64,000 nt of DNA from Omphiscola glabra (lineage: Eukaryota; Mollusca; Gastropoda; Lymnaeidae), in contig OZ024799.1 of NCBI GenBank assembly GCA_964017045.1, positions 28,035,596-28,099,595 on the forward strand. The letters are read 5' to 3'. A model generated the notes under the pieces. It was not told the origin of the DNA, ran no database searches, and worked only from the letters and a program-made list of their open reading frames with translations. A program made the translations under genes and the position numbers. This document shows positions 1-12,000 of the stretch, piece after piece (within the stretch, counting starts at the first letter, position 1; each line of letters opens with the position of its first letter).

Positions 1-1470
1 TAGGCTAGGAACAATGGCATCAGTGGTCGATTGATACGGGTTTGCGTTTGAAAGGCTATGTGTTTGTGTTGTTTAATCAGACAGTGTTTATGTTTGAAAA
101 GTGTGTTTGTTTGTTTAATTACGCGTATCTTTGAAATTAGTTTTTCTTCAATTGTTTCAAAGTTCAATGTATGGATGCGTTATTTATTTGATAAAGGAAA
201 CGTCCAAAGACATTTTTAATAATCAATGTTATCTTTTAAAAAGTAGGATCGATGCAAAAGACGAAACTGACGGGGTTGGGGGTCCCCAATGATTTTCATC
301 TAAGGGGTTCAAAATATAAAATAAATGCCCTAATTTTACACTTAAGCTACTAGTTCCATTTTTCGACCCTTAAGCCAAATGTTCTAGTTACGTCACACTT
401 TCAAATCATCTGTGCTGCTTATAAGCGGTTCCTTTTTTATTTCTTATTGGTCCATTTACAAATCCACGTATTCGATAGATGTGTGGGCAAATACATTGTC
501 ATGTAAATCACCGACCCCCGCCAAAAAAACTGTTTATAAAAGTATTTTCAGCTCTGTTTTGCGGCCCATTATGCTAATACTGCCTTATTGTCGCGGGGCA
601 AGTGTGGCGCCCTCAAAATCCCCGCGGCACGGCAGGCAATTCATTAAAATCTGATCGGATTTTTAAAAATATTTTTTCTTTTTTGACGTACCGTATTCGT
701 TTTGGTGTGAAACGGCCATTATTTAAAAGTCTGAAGAGTGTCAAGCTACTTATCGAAAAACACCCGGCTTTAATCTTTAACGCCGAGTGTTTTACCAAAA
801 AAGTTGTTTTTTTTCCTCCTCCAACACGAACTAAGCACACACACACACACACGCTCCTTTCATTGGCTGGCGGCTGGAAGAATAGAAACCGTCTGCTAAA
901 AGCTGGAGGGGGAAACAGATTTGCGGACCTTTTTTTTCTTTCTTTTATTTTTGGCGCTGAGTTTTTATTTTTAAATATAAAAAAATAGAACGAGATTTAA
1001 TCGGACGGCATTGAAATACGAATTCGTGAAAAATTGTGCAAAACAAAGAAACAATTGTTTGAATATTTAACCGCAGGCGACCGGGAAGCGGCCGAGGCTA
1101 AGGGAATGTACCCTAACACCCGACGCTCTCTCATTGACGCGCTGACTCAGAAAATTGTTGACTTGACTTTCTTTCAAAGGCAATATTGAAATCTTCCAGC
1201 GTGTTACGTGCCGTTCATATTTATGAATTCAATCAGAAAAGCAGATAAAAAATATTTGTGATCAATAGCCATGGATCTTATGAGGGCGTTTATTTTGTTT
1301 GTTCGTTTGTTTTTTTGTTTTTTTTTAACTGTGGTAGCTCATGTCTGCCGTACACAGGTGGGCATTAGGTGCTTGCCAGGTACCTACTTCACGCTTGCAT
1401 GACCATCGTAGAAGAGACACAATCACATAGCGTTAGTATGGCTTAGGTCACTATTACATAGCGTGATATC
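1..1470. other. No gene seen; AT-rich flank
   Basis: I see no splice-supported exon or known domain here. The only simple features are homopolymer T runs and a short (AC)n tract near 836-852. Open frames of 80-128 codons in this stretch have no recognisable family and no supporting splice sites. Confidence 0.5.
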
Positions 1471-1518
1471 TCTCTATCTCTCTCTCCATGTCTCTCTCAG
1501 TGTCTCCTTCTCTCTGTC

Positions 1519-1994
<476 letters not shown>

Positions 1995-2040
1995 ATCTAT
2001 CTATATATCTATCTATCTATATAATATATTTATCTCTCTC

Positions 2041-2640
2041 TTTCTCTCTCCCCTCCCCACAAACAAAACAAATGTTTCCTAATCGTTATTCCAAGTACGG
2101 ACTGCTATTGAGGTCCAGCATGTAAGCAAAGTATGTCTACAGTGTGCTTTTTGTGGTCACACGGGAATGAACTAAGCGGAAAATGTGTCATATAGGTGAG
2201 AGGTTAATTGTAGATAATTCAAAGTTAACATTCTGAAAAACAAACTTGGTTGGTTGTTAATCTGGTTAAGTAAACTGCCAACATTATTAACATGCACAAC
2301 CCTAAAGGCCCGGCACAACATTGTCGAGCGAAGTGTTGTCTCAGCTTAAAAAATTTTTGGTGTTATGTGCACTTCATTAATTATGTCAACAAATTTTGGA
2401 TCATCCGAATAGCATTGAGCTTAATGGTACCCGGGTGCGAATGGCGGCGCTACGTGTCCGGGTCCATTTTGACTAATGCTATTTGGATGTCATTTGTAGT
2501 AGTTTATTCTATTTAAAATGAAGAATTAAGTTTACAAACGTATAGTACATTCGATTATCTTTCATTTGATACCTCATTTGGTCTTACAAAGTCAACAATA
2601 ATTTTTTATATCGTTTTTAATCCCAACCTCTCAATTCTGA
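2041..2640. other. No gene seen
   Basis: Unique-looking AT-rich DNA between the TATC tract and a Helitron-like fragment. One 74-codon open frame is present without recognisable domain or splice context. Confidence 0.4.
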
Positions 2641-2659
2641 TACCCGTGTACCAATAGCC

Positions 2660-2905
2660 ACTTCGAAAGAAGATATTACGCGCCAAACGCAGTTGCGTTA
2701 TATATATAAAAAAATCATTTAGTGTAGTTAACGGGAAGTATACTTTGCGCACTTTTGAACTCATTGTTGAACCATTTTTTCTTTCAAACATTTAGAAATA
2801 TTTGTAATATACCCTCAATACCAAATTCGCTGATTAGGAAGCAGTCAATTATAAAGCAGTCCATTAGGAAGAAGTCCACGAGTCACACCAGAAGCGTAAT
2901 ATATA
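2660..2905 (-). mobile_element. Helitron-like fragment, 3' end missing
   Basis: Closely similar to 12890-13090 and, in opposite orientation, to 60332-60560. Shared landmarks on the + strand are CCAAACGCAGTTGCGTTAT, a segment around GAACCATTNTTT, and GTCCACGAGTCACACCA followed by AAGCGTAATATATATA. The part that would carry the terminal hairpin is missing, so this copy is truncated. Confidence 0.6.
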
Positions 2906-3125
2906 TAAGAGGTACTAGAGCTTAATATGATTTAGTTACGCATCGGCTGTTATTAAAGTTGCAATAGTTATATTCTTATTAAGCTTGGTTCTCTTAAACT
3001 TAGATATAGAATGAATCTTAATTTTTGAACAAAATAATACAACCGAGATGTCAATTGCAATTTTACGGTTAAAGGGAAATAACCTGGAAAGTAATTTTGT
3101 TCTTACCTAGTCATTATCTTTGGTG

Positions 3126-3275
3126 CTACAGCCCGTGTATGGCCCTGGCCGACTCCACCACATCCTTCCATTCGGATCGATTCGTGACTTTCCGCTTACA
3201 TGCTCGGACCCCCAACTGGCTTAATAGTCCTGCTTTACGTGGTCAATCCATCTCAGTCTGTCTCTGGTTCTCTGC
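3126..3275 (-). pseudogene. Non-LTR retrotransposon ORF2 C-terminal fragment
   Basis: Read on the - strand, two frames separated by a small indel give RLRWIDHVKQDY and then LGVRACKRKVTNRSEWKDVV..ARAIHGL followed by a stop at 3126-3128. The order R-x-R-W-I-D-H-V, LGVR, RxEWK and a terminal GL-stop is the usual tail of LINE reverse transcriptase polyproteins after the RT domain. The frameshift and lack of upstream RT show a dead 3' fragment. The opposing 88-codon frame at 3097-3363 is its shadow. Confidence 0.65.
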
Positions 3276-3607
3276 ACGAAGATCACTTTTCCTTCTCTAC
3301 AATCGGACGTCGACTCAGGCTGTCCATCATTTACATTTCATAGAAATCATATTAAAATCTTAAGAACTTTAGTATATTGCATTATAAAATAAATTTTAAT
3401 TTAAAAAAAACCCACTAATAAACAAACAAATCCAAGCCAATAACGAGAGTTGAGATTGTTTTAACACTGATTGGAATTTTCTACCCTTATATTATCATTA
3501 TTACCTTTACAAAATTGTTACCATTTTTCCTTTGCTAACAGTCACGACGTATTTACATTTTCAAGGTTTGACAAGATAAATTTACTCAAATTAATTATGA
3601 CTTAATT

Positions 3608-3905
3608 AAGGTATAGTCCGACGAATAATGGCGGTGGCGATGCTTACATTACTCCACACAACAGGAATTCAACAAACAATTTTTATAAGAATCCCAATTA
3701 GTGCTACACCCCCACCCCCTTTTCCCAGGGTACGCCATCGCACACTCATTTTCATACCGTCATCACCATATTATTTAAATTGAGTCTATTAAAACAAAAT
3801 AAATTTGTTCACACCAAACGCACTTTAAAAATAACTTTATAAGATGGAAAGTTCACACGTTGACGCCGCCATAGTTTGGCGGTTCATCTCTCGTACTAAA
3901 TAATA
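3608..3905. mobile_element. Degenerate Helitron-like sequence
   Basis: The + strand contains the same ordered landmarks as the 12.6-kb element (GCTACACCCC, then a CACGC/CGCACAC block, then ACACCAAACGCA), diverged. Near 3866-3895 it also has a GC hairpin CCGCCATAGTTTGGCGG followed by a CTCG tetranucleotide, similar in design to the Helitron 3' end at 60911-60940. Boundaries are uncertain and two partial copies may be superimposed. Confidence 0.35.
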
Positions 3906-5030
3906 GTATATTTCACGTCTTATGCCCGAAACCAATACCGTTTGAAAAGTGTTGCCTCTAGACCAGGCCTGCGCAAACTACGGCCCGCCAGAACACGCTA
4001 TGTGGACTGCGAAGTACAGAATATTCTTTATTATTTCTTGTAGCTCTCCTATGACCAAATGATACATTGTTGTGCACACAGTTAATACTATAAAATCCGG
4101 CTTTAACATCCCTAATCACAACACATCGTTCAACACAAATATGAAATAAAAAGCTTAAGGCTCTAGGCATACTCAATAGCTGTGAATTATCGCCCAACGA
4201 TTTTTTTTAAAATGTTAATAATTTCCAACTGAACTGAACCAATTAGGTTCAATTCAACTCTTTTATCGTTTTGCGTTAAAAAATTTTATTGTTAAAGTTA
4301 ATGGTCGCAATAGTCTGTCCGTGCTATTGTCAATGGTTGCAATAATGGGCTGCCTGTCTTAGAATAAATAAATAAATTCAAAATTTCAAAGAAGATTTTT
4401 TTTTCCACATGGAAATGTCATACAAACATAACAGTCGATAATGATCGGATCGACCGTTTTCAATAATTTAAAGCGAATCAAACATTTTAAGGGCGTTAAG
4501 AAATATAATACAAATGTGTTGTTTTTTTCTTTCAAGAGTTATCTCTTAAATAAATTTCGATTTTTAAATATCCATTTACATTTTGTATCATTGTTGAAGT
4601 TTTGAAAGATTATGGCTATGGAAATATGAAGGAATACATTTTAAATATTATATTATTACATAATTTATGCTTATTAATTATAGTTTGGAAAACAAACAAA
4701 CAATACATTTTTGTAAATGTTTTTACTATTAGCAGCTAAGATCCATAATAAGGCCGGTAGTTTTTAATACGAAAGTGAAAGTAGAGAGGAGAAAGCAAGC
4801 AAAAATGAAGGTTGACTTAATACATGAGTAAGCCCTAATAATTAGTAAATGGCTGAATTAAGCAACAAAGGTTTAACAATTGATGTGTAAAGGTAAGATT
4901 AGAATTAATACAATGTATGGTTAATTTATCAGTAGTAAGTAGTTAATAGTATCTTTACTAAAAAGTATCTTCTTCATGTCAAAAGTAGTCAAGTTCTAAA
5001 GTTATTCTAAACTAAAGACTAAAAAAGTAA
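3906..5030. other. No gene; isolated hAT-type terminal motif
   Basis: AT-rich DNA with no recognised exon. At about 3963-3990 the motif CAGGCCTGCGCAAACTACGG occurs, which resembles the ends of the hAT MITEs at 20.7 and 50.6 kb, but I did not find its partner end. Confidence 0.4.
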
Positions 5031-5036
5031 AAAGTT

Positions 5037-5111
5037 GCTATCTCTCGAAATTTACCGAACCTTTTTTAAAAAGGTTCGGTAAAAGGTTCGGTAAATTTCG
5101 AGAGATAGCAT
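5037..5111. repeat. Near-perfect inverted repeat (hairpin)
   Basis: The left arm reads TGCTATCTCTCGAAATTTAC then CGAACC. The right arm is its reverse complement and ends at the same AGAGATAGCA. The arms are about 30 bp and the spacer holds an extra copy of the arm's inner GGTTCGGTAAAA. The right arm is followed by CATCC, and a related GATGCTATCTCTTC motif recurs twice at 5248-5290. It looks like a small foldback element or the end of a MITE. Confidence 0.85.
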
Positions 5112-5189
5112 CCACGTTTTTTTACCATGGCGGCCAACCTGATTGCTGTGAACCGTGAAATTAAGAATAAAAAGTATAAAAATAATGAA

Positions 5190-5250
5190 AAATTTCCTAA
5201 CCTGAACCCTAAATCTATCCCTAAACCTAACCTGAACCCTAAAGTCATGA
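5190..5250. repeat. Degenerate CCTAAA/CCTGAACCC repeat
   Basis: Short imperfect repeats of CCTGAACCCTAAA and CCTAAACCTAA, with a telomere-like look but not a clean TTAGGG array. Probably the inside of the repeat whose hairpin lies at 5037-5111. Confidence 0.5.
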
Positions 5251-5299
5251 TGCTATCTCTTCTCATTAGCCGTGGATGCTATCTCTTCACATTAGCCAT

Positions 5300-5852
5300 A
5301 AGTGTTGCTGTTATTATTATTATATTTATAATTTACTGTTACTCAAATATGTAGACAACAGTCAACAGTGACTCAGAGACTGTAGTGTAGACTGTACTAC
5401 AATTTATACTAAAAGTTTCTTGTCTTTTTTTAAACAATTAACATTATAGTAAGTAAATAATCAATTAACAATATTTAATTGTGGGAATAAAGTGTGACTG
5501 CTAAGTGCTTGTTGATATGATGCAATCACTGGCTTTTGCAACCTTGTTTGTTCTTACATTATAAAGTCCGGCTACTTTACACTAATGTTATATTCTATGA
5601 GTTAGGGTAGTTAATCTTTCTTTGACAATAACCCTATTGAAAAGAGGAACATTGCATTGAAGAGACAGAATTTTTATTGGGGGGGGGGGGGGGGCGCACA
5701 GTGGGTGGTATTTTTGGTCTGAAATATATACTTTATATGCCTTACATGTGATGTGTATTATGTATGGTTTTTGGTTTTCAGGAGTTAGGGGTGGCAAAAC
5801 AAATTCTAGTTGTTTTATAACTTTTTATTATAAAACCTACTCCCTTATTAAG
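5300..5852 (+). other. Upstream region of the TIMMDC1-like gene
   Basis: Between the repeats and the gene start lies an A+T-rich stretch with a run of 18 G at about 5680. A possible 3' splice site, TTTTGGTTTTCAG, ends at about 5779, so the ATG exon may begin there, preceded by an untranslated exon. No TATA box or other core promoter element can be asserted. Confidence 0.3.
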
Positions 5853-6094
5853 ATGGCGTCACATAATCCTCTACCTACTGCAAAATGCTCCTCTCATCCA
5901 TGCGATGATTTATATGGTCAGCAAACACCAAGTGACACTTACAGTCCATCTGATGGACGTGAAGAAGATCATCTTCCTGGTGTCAGAATTCAGTCATCAA
6001 ACAGGAGTAAGAAAATTCTTAACAGTGAAGTGGGCATCAGTAAGATTATAGACCAAGAAACAGGCTTCCAGAGATTGCAGATACTTTACTCCCT
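5853..6094 (+). CDS. TIMMDC1: TIMMDC1-like exon 1
   Basis: Codes residues 1-80 plus two bases of codon 81. The N-terminus is polar, MASHNPLPTAKCSS, with no clear cleaved presequence. It ends at CCCT followed by the donor GTAAGT. The conserved ETGFQRLQ motif lies at its 3' end. Confidence 0.8.
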
Positions 6095-9000
6095 GTAAGT
6101 TAACGGTCATTTCAATTTATGTATTCATTCATTTACTGTCGCTGTGACTATCTCCAAAATACTCACTCACAACTAAAGTTGCTATGTCTTAGAATAAACT
6201 TTGATTTTGATTTTAGTATTTTATTTAAATTACAATTTAAGAATTTTTTTTTTTAAAGACGTTTGAAGAATAATTTTATTATTTTAAAATAAATGTTGAA
6301 AAAGGTAAACGTATATTTGCATCTGTTTTTTTTTAAAAATGGCATATTCCAACTATTAATAGCTGATTTATAGTAGTTTTCATATAACCCATTTTGATGT
6401 CAGACTTCTATATAATTTCAGATCCAGCTCTGGATTTCTGCAAGAAGATACCCAAACAGTGAATTTAATGCTGCGTAGAACAGTTTATCTTGGGGCACTT
6501 GTTAGTGTCCTCGCTTCAATTTCTGAAGTAAATGAAAAAGCTAAGGCGAACGCTTCAACAGCTCAAACTGTTTTGGTAAATGCTGGTTCAAAAAATATCA
6601 GAGTCTTTATAACCCTGATTCAATGTCAATAGACAAACAAAGAAGAATAAAATATATATAGCATAAAACATAAGATCTAAAGTTTTATAAGTTCAAAGTC
6701 TTTGAAAAATACTATTATTTGTTTATTCAATGAAAAGCACCACCATAACTCTTGGTTTGTTTCACTGAAAGCAAAATTTTTCCCTTAACTTATAATTGAA
6801 TCAAATAATTAGAGATAACAACAAAACTTATTTTACAAAGCCAATTTCTTGGCTCTGGGCCTGAATGAACCAATTTAAAAAAAACTTATTAATTGGTAAG
6901 TTTGTAAAGATTCATGATGTACATTCATTACCAGTTATCCGTCATGCGTCTAAGGTTTGCAATGGTATTATGCCTAAACTTTGGTCTTGTTTTATTCATG
7001 AAATGGTTTACAATTTTCTTATGCCTAAACTACTTTGTTACTCATGAAATTGAATTTTTTTTGTGTCCAAGTCCAATGCAATCATCTGCATCAATTGAAT
7101 TACTAAACTGATTTTTTGAAAACAATATGGGCCCGGTGGAATTTTTTATGAAGTGTTTTGCATGATTTGAATCAAGAAAACTGCCCATTCTAAGTTTTCT
7201 TTTTAACCTTTACATGGAGCAATTGTTTATTAGAAAAATATTGATAATTGTTGTCTGCTAAATTGTTAACTCTAGAACCTCTGGAAATAAAATGAACAGA
7301 ATATGCTGTTCTTAAATCCTCAGTTGGACCGCCGATACTTGAGTGAAATTATGAAGGCATCCCTAAAGTCTACATTAAAGTTGACTGTCTTCGCAACCAC
7401 TGCCTTGTAAGTTGGACACTGAATGACATTTAAAGTCATCTTTGAACATTGTGACCTGGGAAGCAAGATTTAAACAATCAAGCATGTCAAACATTCTTTG
7501 CCCAGTGGGACACACTGGGTCACATTTGGATCTGAATCCTTTTAAACTAAACTTGAAGGTTCAAACGGATTATCCAATAGTAGTAAAAATGAAGATGTCT
7601 TTAAATCATACCATTGTCAAAGTTGATAGGACAACCCTTATGCCTATTTTACAACGATGCTTTTGAAACTTAACTTGGACTTGGCTGTTAGCTTTTCACA
7701 ATGTAATGCTATGATTGATTACACACTTTATATAGCAGCTAAATCTCAAAACACTACCAAAATGTCCAGCAATGTTTGTAATAATTTTGACTTTGTTGTA
7801 GTTGTTGCAATTCTTATGCTTCAGATGTTGATAAGAATGATTTGAATTTTCAGCCACCTTTCCCAAGCTATAGCTGCCTACAGAAACAAATCTTCTGTGT
7901 GGGAGTACAGTATAGCCACGGGGCTAGGACTTGGTTTGACAGGTGTAGGAAATGGTTTAAGGCATATAGCTAAACTCACAGCTAAAGGAGCCATAGTGGG
8001 GTAAGTGCCTGGGGAGGGAGGGTGGGGTGGGGGAGACAGTGGGTTAAGATTTAAAATGTCATATGTCTCGACAAGACCTAAACAGTGAGCATTATTTTGC
8101 TTAAACATTGGAAATTTGTTTTCCTCCCACTATTAGGGAATAATTTTTATTGTGGACGATCTAAGAACCTCTACATTAATTTAACTTGGTGTAATCGTTA
8201 AACTGACCCGCAAGCTTTTATTGACCCTAATACTCAAGTCTAATATGTTCAACAGCTGGAAAATAAAATTAAATACATTTTTAAAGAAAAACTCACAACC
8301 TCAACTGTTAAACTACTTTGAAAAAGAACATAAATAGTACAAAAAAAGTTAAGTTTATTTTCTTATGGTAAACAAAGCATACTTTTGGGGAGAATTTTTT
8401 TTAATGATTTAAAAAAAATAAAAATATTTATGACTAACCCTTTCAGTGGCGCTCCGGCTTATGCCTAAGTCACTTTACAGCCAAATCTCGTTGTAAACAA
8501 CATGTTATTTTCAGTGTCGCCTAGTGAATTTAACTCTTCTAATAAAGGAATTTCAAAGAGTTGATTTTTAAACAGGAAGTATTAAGCTATTTTTTTGTTG
8601 CTGTGCGCTTGAATATACGCTACTTTCAACTTTTAAAAAATAGTGGTTTGTTGACAGTAAATCTATACTTAAAATATGGCATTTGCATTTCTAGAATCGC
8701 TTCAAGCTGAAAGTGCTTCAGTGCTTAGTGTAGACATTGATTAATTACATGCAGAAATAGTTGCAGAAATAGATTATGGAAAGGAAAGTGATGCTGATAT
8801 TGAATTAGTTCAACATCTTGATGTCGCTGATGAGTCAGAAGATGAATATGTGGACGATGTTGATAGATCTGACTGGTCTGACCAATTTCATAACACTGAA
8901 GAATTAATTTGTGTCACTCATACTAATGAAGATTCAGGCCTAGATTTTTACTTCTGAAAAGCATGATTACTTCTGTTCATTCATCCCTGAGACTTATTAT

Positions 9001-12000
9001 GAAGAGTTGGCAATGCAGACTAACACTGAAGTAACATGTGTGCAAGCTCTACCAGGTCACCCAAAACATGGGACATTAACAAATCAGGCAGGCCGGCTAG
9101 AGGACATGAATTTTTGTTTGTTTACATTAATGGGAAGTTTGGAATCTATCAGATAACAAAAAATAAACACTATTTGTCAAGTAATGAGCTGTAAGTGCTC
9201 TTGCATAAATGATGTGGAAAACGTGAACAAATAACAACAAAAAAAGGTGGCAACTGTATTATGTTCAACATCATTTTTTTTTACACATGGATATACACAT
9301 TTTATACCACAAAAATCATATAAATAATATGTTTTATTTTAATTAAAATGTCACCATTTCACAAGTAGCATTTCGTTTTTTATGAATTATTATTAATAAT
9401 TTTTTTAAAGTTTGCAACTTATAAAAGAAATGGGCTTATTTCCCTTTGCTTGATACTGAAATATTCATTTCGTTATGGCCTGACTCTATGTTAGATAAAT
9501 GACAAAATAAATAAATATATTGCATAAAATAGCAGCTTTCTGATGGTTGAAAGGAGAGTAAGAAGTGTTTTTTTGTATTTCCGGTGTGTGCTCATATTAT
9601 TAAAAAAAAATAATAGTTATCCTTAACATTTTAAAAACATACACATTTTGGAATCTGTTGTAGATCATTATATGGGTAGGTGTTACTTGGTCTCATGCAA
9701 CAATAATGTTGTTTAATGAATATCAAATTCATTGCAGTGTCGTTGGTGGGTATGTCACCTGCCAGTTGTTGAGGTCGCTGGGCATGAGCCAGGAGCAGCG
9801 TAATCGCATCAGGATACAAGAATATTTCCGTTCCAAGTAAGTGCCACCTGCCTGTGTTGGACAGGTAATAAAATTACAGTATGCTTGTTCTTGCTTAAGA
9901 TTACTGCCATGTCAGCATCAGTTTTTCAAAAACCTAGGTGAGGTGGGGGGGGGGGGGGTCATCCTGTAGTGGGATTTTTTACCAGAAATACTAAACAATA
10001 GAGAGAGGGCCACTGATTTTTTTACCAGAAATACTAAACAATGGAGAGAGGGCCACTGATTTTTTTACCAGAAATACTAAACAATGGAGAGAGGGCCACT
10101 GATTTTTTTACCAGAAATACTAAACAATGGAGAGAGGGCCACTGATTTTTTTACCAGAAATACTAAACAATGGAGAGAGGGCCACTGATTTTTTTACCAG
10201 AAATACTAAACAATGGAGAGAGGGCCACTGATTTTTTTTACCAGAAATACTAAACAATGGAGAGAGAGGGCCACTGATTTTTTTACCAGAAATACTAAAC
10301 AATGGAGAGAGGGCCACTGATTTTTTTACCAGAAATACTAAACAATGGAGAGAGAGGGCCACTGATTTTTTTACCAGAAATACTAAACAATGGAGAGAGG
10401 GCCACTGATTTTTTTACCAGAAATACTAAACAATGGAGAGAGGGCCACTGATTTTTTTACCAGAAATACTAAACAATGGAGAGAGAGGGCCACTGATTTT
10501 TTTACCAGAAATACTAAACAATGAAGAGAGGGCCACTGATTTTTTTACCAGAAATACTAAACAATGGAGAGAGAGGGCCACTGATTTTTTTACCAGAAAT
10601 ACTAAACAATGGAGAGAGGGCCACTGATTTTTTTACCAGAAATACTAAACAATGGAGAGAGGGCCACTGATTTTTTTACCAGAAATACTAAACAATGGAG
10701 AGAGGGCCACTGATTTTTTTACCAGAAATACTAAACAATGGAGAGAGAGGGCCACTGATTTTTTTACCAGAAATACTAAACAATGGAGAGAGAGGGCCAC
10801 TGATTTTTTTACCAGAAATACTAAACAATGGAGAGAGGGCCACTGATTTTTTTACCAGAAATACTAAACAATGGAGAGAGGGCCACTGATTTTTTTACCA
10901 GAAATACTAAACAATGGAGAGAGAGGGCCACTGATTTTTTTACCAGAAATACTAAACAATGGAGAGAGGGCCACTGATTTTTTTACCAGAAATACTAAAC
11001 AATGGAGAGAGGGCCACTGATTTTTTTTGTTAGCATTTGAAATCTACAAATACTCTGTTGTGGCCCATCAACAAAACTTCATTGATCCAAATGACGCTGT
11101 CACTGGTGTCCACACGCAGAATGTAGAAAATATCTGGATGTACGCAAAAGGAAAAGACAGTTTGGCACCAGCCGTGCTCTTATCACTTCTTATTCCCTTC
11201 GTTATTACCATGGCGAGAGCTATTTATAAACTCTCTAATTCCCTTCATTGTTACCATGGGGGATAACTATTTATACACTCAAACTCTGTTTGCTTACCTA
11301 TTATCATGTTCTTTTCATACATTTGACTGTTAACATTTTTCTATTTTGAAAGTGTTGTCTTGGAATATTATACATGTGGTGAAATCAATGTGTACAATAT
11401 CATCTAAAAACATTTCCACTTACTTGGATCAATAAAAGACTTCAATCTTATCAATCAACATGTTTGTTTTTTTAAATAACCAGTAAAATAGCAACTTCAA
11501 ATCCAAAAAAATAAAGATTTTTGAATAGCTGACACTGAAGTGGGTAGATTACCAGCCACTATATTAAGTTGACATTTTCCAGGCAAATTTGGAATAAAAT
11601 GGAATACTTTATTTGAATTTAAAAAAAAAAAAAAAGGCATTGACAAATGGAAAGAAAATAAATTTAATATTTAAATTTGTGTTGATGAAATGTGATTTAC
11701 AGGTTTACAGTGCACTTCCATTTAGAATATTTTAAATGTGCCAAATAATTATAAAAAAAGACATTACAAACAGATAGCAATATAATTGATTTGAAAATAT
11801 AGTGTTCAGTCAAAGTTAAGGCAAATAAGAAAACCTGCCACTTTTGAAAAATGTCCTATTTGAGCACCGTAAGGTAACCGTAGTCACGTAGTGATGTTGG
11901 TATTTAACATTCCTTGAGGAACTTGACTTTAAATATTTAGTTTGGTCATAATCTACCACACATGGTGATGCAAACTGTTATCCTGAGAATGCCTATGGGG

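Noticed and set aside
11034..11266. Transposase-like frame as the last exon of the TIMMDC1-like gene
   Set aside because: Joining it in phase to exon 5 gives a stop after two codons, and the peptide is an ISXO2-type transposase.
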